Of a DNA stretch of 6,310 nucleotides, positions 1 to 5,931 are shown piece after piece (position 1 is the stretch's first letter; every line of letters starts with the position of its first letter). The DNA is from an uncultured Erysipelotrichaceae bacterium. GTDB lineage: Bacteria > Bacillota_I > Bacilli_A > Erysipelotrichales > Erysipelotrichaceae. Below the pieces are notes generated by a model, which saw only the letters and a list, made by a program, of their open reading frames with translations, searched no databases and was not told where the DNA came from. The stretch covers positions 1-6,310 of the forward strand of contig CAMOOA010000073.1 in the NCBI GenBank assembly GCA_946621045.1. Reading direction: 5' to 3'. A program made the translations under genes and the position numbers.

Positions 1-77
1 ATATGAGTAAGGAAACGGTAAGACAGTATATCCTCAACCAGTATGACGGAAAAGGGGGCGATTCCTGTCGGGATTAA
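1..77 (+). CDS. C-terminal end of an unidentified upstream gene (partial)
   Basis: Only the frame beginning at base 3 is open here; the other two forward frames stop within the first ten bases. It ends at a TAA at 75-77 and encodes a short hydrophilic tail (MSKETVRQYILNQYDGKGG then DSCRD). The ATG at 3 is more likely an internal Met than a start, because no ribosome binding site can be seen and the peptide would be only 24 residues. I do not recognise the family. The stop codon lies inside a small hairpin, which fits the end of a gene. It could also be chance. Confidence 0.38.
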   Translation, partial: MSKETVRQYILNQYDGKGGDSCRD

Positions 78-106
78 AATCCCAGGATTCCTCGCCGGTG
101 GTTTTT
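70..106 (+). terminator. Weak terminator-like hairpin after the upstream gene
   Basis: GGGAT at 70-74 pairs perfectly with ATCCC at 79-83 across a TAAA loop. An alternative imperfect stem pairs 76-86 with 95-105 and would run into the T tract at 102-106. Neither form is a textbook GC-rich stem directly followed by T residues, so termination is only possible. The position, overlapping the stop codon and just before a promoter-like sequence, is what makes it plausible. Confidence 0.28.
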
Positions 107-158
107 ATTGAAATTGCGGGGAATAGTGGTTATTTTTGATATTGTGGTTAAAATTGCG
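98..158 (+). repeat. Three GTGGTT direct repeats with flanking AAATTGCG repeats
   Basis: GTGGTT occurs at 98-103, 126-131 and 144-149. The first two copies extend to 12 of 14 matching bases (GTGGTTTTTATTGA and GTGGTTATTTTTGA). AAATTGCG occurs at 111-118 and again at 151-158, exactly 40 bases apart. The repeats bracket the proposed promoter, so they could bind a regulator or simply reflect a local duplication. No regulator is identifiable. Confidence 0.45.
108..136 (+). promoter_or_regulatory. Candidate sigma-A promoter of the first GGDEF gene
   Basis: TTGAAA at 108-113 matches the -35 consensus at five of six positions. It is separated by 17 bases from TATTTT at 131-136, which matches the -10 consensus at four of six. 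Transcription would start near 143, leaving a leader of about 49 bases before the ATG at 192. The overlap with a TTG triplet at 108 argues against using that TTG as a start codon. Confidence 0.45.
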
Positions 159-191
159 AAGGGGAAGACCCTCTGCGCGAATGGAGAAGCC

Positions 192-1289
192 ATGTTTGAA
201 AAGATAAAAAAATCTTTGGTATATATGGGCCTTACGGAGGAGGAGTACCGCAAGGCACTCAAGCCGATTGCAGAAGACAACATCCGTTCTGTTATGGCGT
301 GGTCGACATGTACTGCGGTCTTCTGGATTCTGAGCCTGATTCTGTCACTGAATTCGAGCGCATACGCCGCATGCCGTATGGTTTATATCTGCGCGCTTGC
401 GGCGAGTGCAGTCACAATGATCGGCACGGCAGCCTTTCCGAAACCGGACGGATGGATGCGTTTTCTGTTAATCAACCTCATGCTTTTTTCCGTCCTCTTC
501 GCCGGCATCGGCATTGCGGTCTGCCAGCCGGATGTACGGACCGCCAGTATGATCGCATTTGTGCTGATCGTTCCGACCTGTGTCATAAGCAGCACCATTG
601 ACAACATCATCCGTCTGACAATTAACCTCATTGCGTACATACTTGCGGCGCGCGGCGTGATTCAGCCGGAAATCTATTCCTGGGGACTGACCAATCTCAT
701 TCTTTTTTCCGCGGCCGGCATCGTGATCGGACATGTCAATAACAAATGCCGGTTTGAACGCTATGTGTATGCGGAATCTGCCAGAGAACTGGCGGAAATT
801 CAGGAAAAACTCGCTTACTATGATCAGCTCACCGGATTCAAAAACCGCCGGGCATACACCGAAAAAAAGGCGCAGCTTGAGGCGGAGAAGCCGGATCACC
901 TCTGTGTCGTCATTGCGGATCTTAACGGTCTGAAACAGACCAATGATGTTCTCGGACATGATGTCGGAGACTCACTTCTGATAGGGGCATCCGAATGCAT
1001 CTCCGAAGCGTTTGAAAACATCGATTCCATTTACCGGATCGGCGGAGATGAGTTCTGCATCATTACAAACGGCACAAAGGAAGAAACGGAACGCTGCGCA
1101 AAGGAACTGGACAGACTGACCGCACACTGGAAGCGGCCTGCCATTGACCGTCTTTCCATCTGTTACGGCATCGCAGAGGTGAAAGACAATAAAGATCTTG
1201 AATCGGTGATCAAGGAAGCGGATCAGGCGATGTACGAAAGCAAGCGCAACTACTACAAAAACAGCGGGGAGGACCGCAGAAGACGATAA
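192..1289 (+). CDS. Membrane diguanylate cyclase with six-helix N-terminal domain and GGDEF domain
   Basis: This 365-residue protein should make cyclic-di-GMP from two GTP at the inner face of the membrane. Residues 37-181 contain about six hydrophobic stretches (near 37-53, 63-82, 90-111, 117-133, 139-152 and 164-181), forming a membrane sensor I cannot assign to a named family. A short helical linker (about 194-210) leads to the GGDEF domain, about 207-355, opening with DQLTG (211-215). Catalytic residues are present: D243 in DLNGLK, N251, D260 and GGDEF at 284-288. The RxxD inhibitory site is absent; the equivalent positions read ENID (275-278). I chose ATG 192 because GGAG at 183-186 lies five bases upstream. 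An in-frame TTG at 108 would add 28 residues, but it lies in the proposed promoter. The ligand sensed is unknown. The GGDEF call is secure; activity is inferred. Confidence 0.93.
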   Translation: MFEKIKKSLVYMGLTEEEYRKALKPIAEDNIRSVMAWSTCTAVFWILSLILSLNSSAYAACRMVYICALAASAVTMIGTAAFPKPDGWMRFLLINLMLFSVLFAGIGIAVCQPDVRTASMIAFVLIVPTCVISSTIDNIIRLTINLIAYILAARGVIQPEIYSWGLTNLILFSAAGIVIGHVNNKCRFERYVYAESARELAEIQEKLAYYDQLTGFKNRRAYTEKKAQLEAEKPDHLCVVIADLNGLKQTNDVLGHDVGDSLLIGASECISEAFENIDSIYRIGGDEFCIITNGTKEETERCAKELDRLTAHWKRPAIDRLSICYGIAEVKDNKDLESVIKEADQAMYESKRNYYKNSGEDRRRR

Positions 1290-1309
1290 GGAAAGCGGCG
1301 TGTCCCGAG

Positions 1310-1328
1310 CTTCTGTACCTTTCAGAAG
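1310..1328 (+). other. Perfect hairpin just after the first GGDEF gene
   Basis: CTTCTG at 1310-1315 pairs with CAGAAG at 1323-1328 across a seven-base loop. It starts 20 bases after the stop codon. No T tract follows, so it is not a standard intrinsic terminator; it might stabilise the 3' end of the transcript. A six-base stem may also be chance. Confidence 0.25.
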
Positions 1329-1339
1329 ACAAAGACGCA

Positions 1340-1371
1340 CTGCGTTTTCCGGTTCTGCGTTTCTGCGCTTT
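1340..1371 (+). repeat. CTGCGTTT-type short direct repeats
   Basis: CTGCG followed by a T-rich run appears at 1340-1348 (CTGCGTTTT), 1355-1362 (CTGCGTTT) and 1363-1371 (CTGCGCTTT). The first copy overlaps a very small stem, ACGC at 1335-1338 with GCGT at 1342-1345, followed by TTT, which at best is a weak terminator. The function is unknown. Confidence 0.35.
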
Positions 1372-1380
1372 TCGGACAAT

Positions 1381-1390
1381 ATGCGCGCAT
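1381..1390. promoter_or_regulatory. 10-base perfect palindrome ATGCGCGCAT
   Basis: ATGCGCGCAT is identical to its reverse complement. It lies in the 250-base gap between the two cyclase genes, 150 bases before the second start codon. It could be a binding site for a dimeric regulator, but a palindrome this short is not strong evidence. Confidence 0.22.
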
Positions 1391-1398
1391 GTGACTGA

Positions 1399-1418
1399 CG
1401 GATTTATTGGAAAATCCG
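1399..1418 (+). other. 7-bp perfect hairpin between the two cyclase genes
   Basis: CGGATTT at 1399-1405 pairs with AAATCCG at 1412-1418 across a six-base loop ATTGGA. CATG at 1388-1391 and 1419-1422 could extend it across a bulge. No T tract follows on the + strand, so it is probably not an intrinsic terminator. It may be an operator or an RNA structure in the leader of the second cyclase gene. Confidence 0.35.
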
Positions 1419-1480
1419 CATGACCGCAAAAAATATTCAGATTCCGCCGGCTGAGGATAGGCGATGAATGACGCATGCTG

Positions 1481-1495
1481 TATGATATTAATATC
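1481..1495 (+). promoter_or_regulatory. TATGAT -10-like box overlapping palindrome GATATTAATATC
   Basis: TATGAT at 1481-1486 matches the -10 consensus at five of six positions but has no good -35 upstream. It overlaps a 12-base perfect palindrome, GATATTAATATC at 1484-1495. A palindrome over a -10 box is a common layout for a repressor site. It lies about 45 bases before the second cyclase start, so it could give that gene its own regulated promoter. The missing -35 keeps confidence low. Confidence 0.32.
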
Positions 1496-1539
1496 GGCAT
1501 ATCCGCATGTAACTCGAACTGCTGCCAGGATGGATACAG

Positions 1540-3507
1540 ATGAACAGAACACTCCCGAAACTGAAGAGCAAAATCATCACCAATATCATTCTTATTACAG
1601 CTGCTGTAATGCTGTTGGAAGTGGCTGTGTTTTTCTGGATTCAGATCAACAATGCAGAGCGCAGGGCATACCAGAACGCGGATGTCATGTTTACGCAGAT
1701 CGATCAGATCCTCCGGGAAAATGAAGAGGAACTGAAGCGGCTGAACACAGAATACAAGGAAAGCTGTTTTGCAAATGCGGATACCGTTTCCTATATTCTG
1801 GAGGCGGATCCTTCGGCTGCGGAAAACATGGAGAAGCTGAAAAAGATCGCGGAACTTGTCGGGGTGGATGAGATCCATATCTTCAGCCCGGAAGGAGTCA
1901 TCGTCAGCGGGACAAATCCGGAGTATTACGGATATTCCGTGTTTGACGGCGATCAGATTGGATTCTTTCGGGCTATGCTGAAGGACAAATCGATGCGTCT
2001 TGCGCAGGATGTGACACCGAATACGGCAGAGGGAAAAATGATGCAGTACTCGGCTGTATGGAGTGCCGGCGGAGACTTCATCCTGCAGGTCGGAATGAAT
2101 CCTTCCGCGGTTCTGCGTGCGACCGAAAAGAATGAACTCACCTATATTTTCGGACTGCTGAACGGAGGCAGAGGAGTTACCTTATACGCGGTGAACCAGC
2201 TTGAAAACCGTGTTGTGGGTGCTTCCGATCCGAACCTGGTGGGAAAGGTTCCGGCGGATCTCGGCCTTGATGAGGCGGTTCTCAAAAGCAGCCGGAAAGG
2301 CTTTCACCGGCAGATCAACGGGGTATCAAGCTATGCCATTACGACGGGAATGGAAAACTGGTCCATCGTCTATGTCGTCACTACGGAAGCGATGTATCAG
2401 AACCTCACCCGGAATGCCGCATTCCTGATTCTGGCACTGCTCGTTGCGGCAGTCCTGCTGGTAGCTGCCGTAACGGCGTATATCGACCGTTTCGTCATAA
2501 GCAGTATTTCCGAAATGAACGAAGGGCTTGCGGATATCAGCCAGGGCGCACTGGACCGCACGGTAAACATTACCGGCAGTAAGGAGTTTGCGGAACTCAG
2601 CTCACATATCAATGAACTGATCCGCACGCTGCTGAGAAACACGGAGAAGATCTCCTATATCCTGAATCAGACCAATCTTCCGGTCGGTGTCTACGAGTAC
2701 AACACCCGCATGAAGAAGGTTCGTGTAACAGAGCGCGTTCCGGGCTTGCTTGGCCTTGATTCGGAAGCGGCAGCGGCGCTGTTTGAAGACCATAACTTAT
2801 TCCGGAAAAAGATCGATGAACTGAAACAGCATGCCGTTGAACATGAAGACAACCTCTTCATGATTGAAGGCGACATGCCGCATTATCTGAAACTGGAAGA
2901 GACCCGCAGAGAAAATGATGTATTCGGCGTGATCGTCGACATGACGGACGAAATAAATGTGCGGCGCCGCGTGGAATCGGAACGTGACATTGACATGCTT
3001 ACGGGGGTTCTGAGCAGACGCAGGCTCAAAGCGGATTTCGAGGATCTGATTGCGCATCCCGAAACTGCAAAGCATGGGCTTGTATGCATGATTGACGCGG
3101 ACGGGCTGAAGGAAATCAACGACAGTTACGGGCATGTCTGCGGTGACAGATATCTCACAGTGATTGCAGACAAACTGAACACGTTCGGCAGCCGTGAGAA
3201 TCTGACAGGAAGGCTCGGCGGTGATGAATTCGTCATGTTCCTGTACGGATATGACACGGATGAGGAACTTGAACAGGATATCCGCAAACTGCCTGATCTG
3301 CAGAATCAGGGAACGATGGAGCTCAGCGACGGCGTGACGATTCCGATCCGGTTCTCGATCGGACGCGCGAAAACCTTCGGAAACAGCGACCCGCATGCAT
3401 TGCTGCTGAGTGCTGACCAGGCAATGTATAATGACAAAATGAACCGGAAAACCCGCACCGGCAGCGATACATCCGACAGCACGCGGAAGAATGCGGAAGC
3501 GGCTTAA
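1540..3507 (+). CDS. Cache-like sensor, HAMP, PAS-like, GGDEF diguanylate cyclase
   Basis: This 655-residue membrane receptor should make cyclic-di-GMP in response to an outside signal. TM1 is near 13-35, an extracellular Cache-like region spans about 36-290, and TM2 is near 293-317. A HAMP-like segment (318-370) follows, then a PAS-like domain (about 372-475, ending with GVIVDMTDE at 463-471). The GGDEF domain is about 476-632: LTG at 487-489, D519 and D521 in DADGLK, N527, D536, and GGDEF at 560-564. The canonical RxxD inhibitory site is absent; those positions read SREN (551-554). The start is ATG 1540, with AGGATGG at 1527-1533 ending six bases upstream. The C-terminal 20 residues are polar and probably disordered. 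It follows the first cyclase by 250 bases and precedes the HD-GYP gene by 61. Cache and PAS assignments rest on pattern, not conserved ligand residues. Confidence 0.93.
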   Translation: MNRTLPKLKSKIITNIILITAAVMLLEVAVFFWIQINNAERRAYQNADVMFTQIDQILRENEEELKRLNTEYKESCFANADTVSYILEADPSAAENMEKLKKIAELVGVDEIHIFSPEGVIVSGTNPEYYGYSVFDGDQIGFFRAMLKDKSMRLAQDVTPNTAEGKMMQYSAVWSAGGDFILQVGMNPSAVLRATEKNELTYIFGLLNGGRGVTLYAVNQLENRVVGASDPNLVGKVPADLGLDEAVLKSSRKGFHRQINGVSSYAITTGMENWSIVYVVTTEAMYQNLTRNAAFLILALLVAAVLLVAAVTAYIDRFVISSISEMNEGLADISQGALDRTVNITGSKEFAELSSHINELIRTLLRNTEKISYILNQTNLPVGVYEYNTRMKKVRVTERVPGLLGLDSEAAAALFEDHNLFRKKIDELKQHAVEHEDNLFMIEGDMPHYLKLEETRRENDVFGVIVDMTDEINVRRRVESERDIDMLTGVLSRRRLKADFEDLIAHPETAKHGLVCMIDADGLKEINDSYGHVCGDRYLTVIADKLNTFGSRENLTGRLGGDEFVMFLYGYDTDEELEQDIRKLPDLQNQGTMELSDGVTIPIRFSIGRAKTFGNSDPHALLLSADQAMYNDKMNRKTRTGSDTSDSTRKNAEAA

Positions 3508-3527
3508 AAACAGCGCAGGCAGATATA

Positions 3528-3557
3528 TTGCGGGCAAAACATAATATTTTATATTAT
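3528..3557 (+). promoter_or_regulatory. AT-rich inverted repeat with weak promoter-like boxes before the HD-GYP gene
   Basis: ATAATAT at 3541-3547 and ATATTAT at 3551-3557 form a 7-bp perfect inverted repeat around TTT. Within it, TATATT at 3550-3555 is a five-of-six match to a -10 box; TTGCGG at 3528-3533 lies 16 bases upstream and shares only TTG with the -35 consensus. If used, transcription would begin near 3562, only about seven bases before the start codon. It may equally be just an AT-rich operator or spacer. Confidence 0.33.
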
Positions 3558-3568
3558 AGAAACAACTG

Positions 3569-5803
3569 ATGATGAAGAATGAAAAACAGAAATATGACCA
3601 TGGCATTTTACGGATGGCTACATACGGTTTTTTGTTCTGCATCCTCGGCATTGTAATCAATATCGCCGGTGCCCAGTTTGCCTCGCGGCTCGGACTGCCG
3701 CTGTATCTTGATTCCATCGGAACCGTCATGATTGCCGTGATCGGCGGCTATCTTCCCGGTGTGATCACCGGCTTTCTGTCAAATGTAATCAATGCACTCT
3801 CCGATCCGATCAATGCATATTATTCCTTTACGAACGTTCTGATCGCGGTCGCTGCGGCTTATTTTGCGGACCGCGGGTATTACAAATCATTCTTCAAAAC
3901 AATTCTGACCGCATTTCCGCTGGCACTCATCGGCGGCGGAATCGGCTCCGTGCTTACCTACTGCCTGTACGGTTTTGATATCGGACAGGGTTTTACTGCC
4001 GCACTGTCCAGACAGTTTTTTGAAAGCGGACATCTCTCGCTGTTTCTTTCGCAGCTTTCCTCCGACATGCTTTACGACGTTGTCGACAAGCTGATTACGG
4101 TCACGGTCGTGTTCTTTCTTGTAAAACTTCTTTCCTCAAAAGTGAACGACCTGATGCACTTCCACGGCTGGCGCCAGAAACCGCTCAGTGACTCCGAACG
4201 GGAGCGGACCATCCATGCGCTGCGGAATTCGACAAAATCTCTCCGTACAAAACTGATGGGCATGGTGTCTGCGATTCTTGTGACGATCTTCGGCGTAACT
4301 GCAGGCATCGCCTACAGGCTGTATCAGACCGCGACGATGGATGATCATATTCAGATGGGAACCGGAGCCGCAAAACTGGTGGCTTCCGTTGTCCCGGGAG
4401 ACCGTGTGGAAACGTTCCTTGAACAGGGAAAGCGTGCCGAAGGGTATTCTGAGATCGAACGGCATCTTAAGGAAATCAAGGGAACCTCCGCAGACATTCT
4501 GTATGTGTATGTATACTCCATCCGGGAAGACGGATGCCATGTGGTGTTTGATCTTGACACGGAAGACACGCCCGGCAGCAGTCCGGGAGACATTATTGAG
4601 TTTGATGATGCGTTCCTCCCGTATCTCAAAGATCTGCTCGCAGGACGTCCGATCGCGCCGATTGAATCAAATGAAACCTTCGGATGGCTGATGACGATGT
4701 ATGAGCCGATTTATGACTCCGCGGGGAAATGCGCCGCATATGCGTGCGTTGATATTTCCATGAACAAAATACGGCTTCATGAAATCAGCTTTATTGCGAA
4801 AGTCAGCTCGCTCTTCATCGCCTTTCTGATGGTGATTCTGGTATTCGGGCTCTGGCTTGCGGATTATAATCTGGTGCTTCCCATCAACAGTATGGCAGTT
4901 GCGGCAGATAACTTTGCAAACCGGCTCGGAGAGAACACCGAGGAAAGCGCCAGCAATTTCAAGGCCCTGGACATTCATACCGGAGATGAGATTCAGAATC
5001 TGTACAGCTCATTTTCGAAGACAATCGCCGAAACGGTCAATTACATTGCGGATATTCAGGAAAAGTCCGAAGCTCTGAACAAGATGCAGAACGGTCTGAT
5101 CCTTGTGCTGGCGGATATTGTGGAAAGCCGGGACAAATGCACCGGAGACCATGTCCGCAAAACCGCCGCATACTGCCGGCTGATTCTCGAAGAGCTCCGT
5201 AAAGAAGGAAAGTTCAAAGACATTATTACCGATGATTACATCAACGATGTATTCAACTCGGCGCCGCTTCATGACATCGGAAAGATCAATGTGCCGGATG
5301 CGATTCTGAATAAACCGGGAAAACTGACGGATGAGGAGTATGAGGCCATGAAGACGCATACAACCGCGGGTGAAATCATCATCCAGCAGGCGATCGAACT
5401 TGTCGCTACGGATGCGGGTTATCTTCGCGAAGCGAAAAATCTTGCGGCTTACCATCATGAAAAATGGGACGGCTCCGGTTATCCGCACGGACTTAAAGGA
5501 GATCAGATTCCGCTGTCTGCCCGGGTAATGGCAGTCGCGGATGTGTATGATGCGCTGGTATCCAGGCGCAGCTACAAGCCGCCGTTTGACTTTGACAAGG
5601 CGTTCCGGATCATTGAGGAAGGCGCAGGACATCATTTTGACCCGGACTGCGCAGCTGCGTTTCTGAAAAAGAGAAGCGAAGCGGAGGCAATCGCGGAAGA
5701 GTTCAATGACCTCAGTACGGGCATGATTACCAGAGAAGCGATCCGCAATGTGATTAAGGAGCGTGAGGAGCGCAGCACAGAGACTGCCAGAAGCGCTTCG
5801 TAA
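3569..5803 (+). CDS. HD-GYP cyclic-di-GMP phosphodiesterase with S-component-like and Cache membrane sensors
   Basis: This 744-residue protein should hydrolyse cyclic-di-GMP at the cytoplasmic face of the membrane. Residues 14-190 hold about six hydrophobic helices carrying LPLYLDSIGT (43-52) and a PGVITGFLSN stretch (63-72), a pattern like ECF-transporter S components. A linker follows, then TM 231-252, an extracellular Cache-like region (253-403), TM 408-431, HAMP-like 432-492 and the HD-GYP domain, about 505-705. Likely metal or active-site residues are visible: H528, H568-D569 (HDIGK), H597, H629-H630 and D658, with HHEKWDGSGYP at 629-639 keeping the full GYP. The start is ATG 3569 or the adjacent ATG 3572; neither has a clear ribosome binding site. 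It is the last gene before a strong terminator. Whether the N-terminal domain binds a ligand or pairs with a transporter is unknown; no ECF ATPase gene is in view. Confidence 0.94.
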   Translation: MMKNEKQKYDHGILRMATYGFLFCILGIVINIAGAQFASRLGLPLYLDSIGTVMIAVIGGYLPGVITGFLSNVINALSDPINAYYSFTNVLIAVAAAYFADRGYYKSFFKTILTAFPLALIGGGIGSVLTYCLYGFDIGQGFTAALSRQFFESGHLSLFLSQLSSDMLYDVVDKLITVTVVFFLVKLLSSKVNDLMHFHGWRQKPLSDSERERTIHALRNSTKSLRTKLMGMVSAILVTIFGVTAGIAYRLYQTATMDDHIQMGTGAAKLVASVVPGDRVETFLEQGKRAEGYSEIERHLKEIKGTSADILYVYVYSIREDGCHVVFDLDTEDTPGSSPGDIIEFDDAFLPYLKDLLAGRPIAPIESNETFGWLMTMYEPIYDSAGKCAAYACVDISMNKIRLHEISFIAKVSSLFIAFLMVILVFGLWLADYNLVLPINSMAVAADNFANRLGENTEESASNFKALDIHTGDEIQNLYSSFSKTIAETVNYIADIQEKSEALNKMQNGLILVLADIVESRDKCTGDHVRKTAAYCRLILEELRKEGKFKDIITDDYINDVFNSAPLHDIGKINVPDAILNKPGKLTDEEYEAMKTHTTAGEIIIQQAIELVATDAGYLREAKNLAAYHHEKWDGSGYPHGLKGDQIPLSARVMAVADVYDALVSRRSYKPPFDFDKAFRIIEEGAGHHFDPDCAAAFLKKRSEAEAIAEEFNDLSTGMITREAIRNVIKEREERSTETARSAS

Positions 5804-5815
5804 GAACCGAACCAC

Positions 5816-5840
5816 GGCCTGCCATAGCGGCGGGCCTTTT
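5816..5840 (+). terminator. Strong intrinsic terminator after the HD-GYP gene
   Basis: GGCCTGCC at 5816-5823 pairs with GGCGGGCC at 5829-5836 over eight positions, with one T-G wobble and an ATAGC loop. TTTT follows immediately at 5837-5840. It begins 13 bases after the stop codon at 5803, as expected for the end of the cyclic-di-GMP gene group. Confidence 0.87.
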
Positions 5841-5853
5841 CAAATGGCGATCA

Positions 5854-5887
5854 GACGGTGTGAATACTCATCCCGTTCGTTTTTTTT
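5854..5887 (+). terminator. Second, tandem intrinsic terminator
   Basis: Bases 5854-5863 pair with 5868-5877 around the four-base loop ATAC. The core is ACGG with CCGT plus TGA with TCA; there is one T-C mismatch and two G-T wobbles. A run of eight T residues at 5880-5887 begins two bases after the stem. The stem is less stable than the first terminator, but the T tract is longer. It lies only 13 bases beyond the end of the first. Confidence 0.6.
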
Positions 5888-5898
5888 CTGCCGCACAC

Positions 5899-5915
5899 TT
5901 CGATATCAGATCGAA
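5899..5915. promoter_or_regulatory. Inverted repeat TTCGAT-N5-ATCGAA upstream of the glucosidase gene
   Basis: TTCGAT at 5899-5904 and ATCGAA at 5910-5915 form a perfect inverted repeat with a five-base centre, ATCAG. It lies 61 bases before the glucosidase start codon and after both terminators, where an operator would be expected. The sequence does not let me name the regulator. I could not fit a convincing -35 and -10 pair here, although TATAAA at 5955-5960 is a possible -10 box. Confidence 0.4.
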
Positions 5916-5931
5916 ATGGTAATATTAATAA

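Noticed and set aside
108..191. Upstream TTG start at 108 for the first GGDEF protein, adding 28 residues
   Set aside because: The TTG forms part of a good -35 box, no ribosome binding site precedes it, and ATG 192 has GGAG five bases upstream.
1290..1539. Possible cyclic-di-GMP riboswitch in the leader of the second cyclase
   Set aside because: I looked for the conserved GEMM-I core elements (GGCAAACC-like and GGGACGCAAAGCC-like) and did not find them here, before 192 or before 3569.
1464..1724. Small + strand frame of 86 codons preceded by GAGGATAGG and overlapping the start of the second cyclase
   Set aside because: The ribosome binding site is passable, but the peptide has no family resemblance and over two thirds of it overlaps the cyclase gene in another frame. 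A leader peptide is possible but unsupported.
1210..1878. Minus-strand open frame of 222 codons spanning the gap between the two cyclase genes
   Set aside because: Most of it is antisense to the two cyclases, its composition is Cys, Phe and His rich, and no domain is recognisable.
2797..3729. Long open frame of 310 codons on the minus strand
   Set aside because: It lies opposite the second GGDEF gene and runs into the HD-GYP gene. The predicted protein is rich in Phe, His and Arg with no recognisable domain, as expected for a shadow of real coding sequence.
5009..5815. Long open frame of 268 codons on the minus strand opposite the HD-GYP domain
   Set aside because: It is antisense to highly conserved HD-GYP sequence, has no known domain, and its start region overlaps the + strand stop codon and lies just before the terminator.
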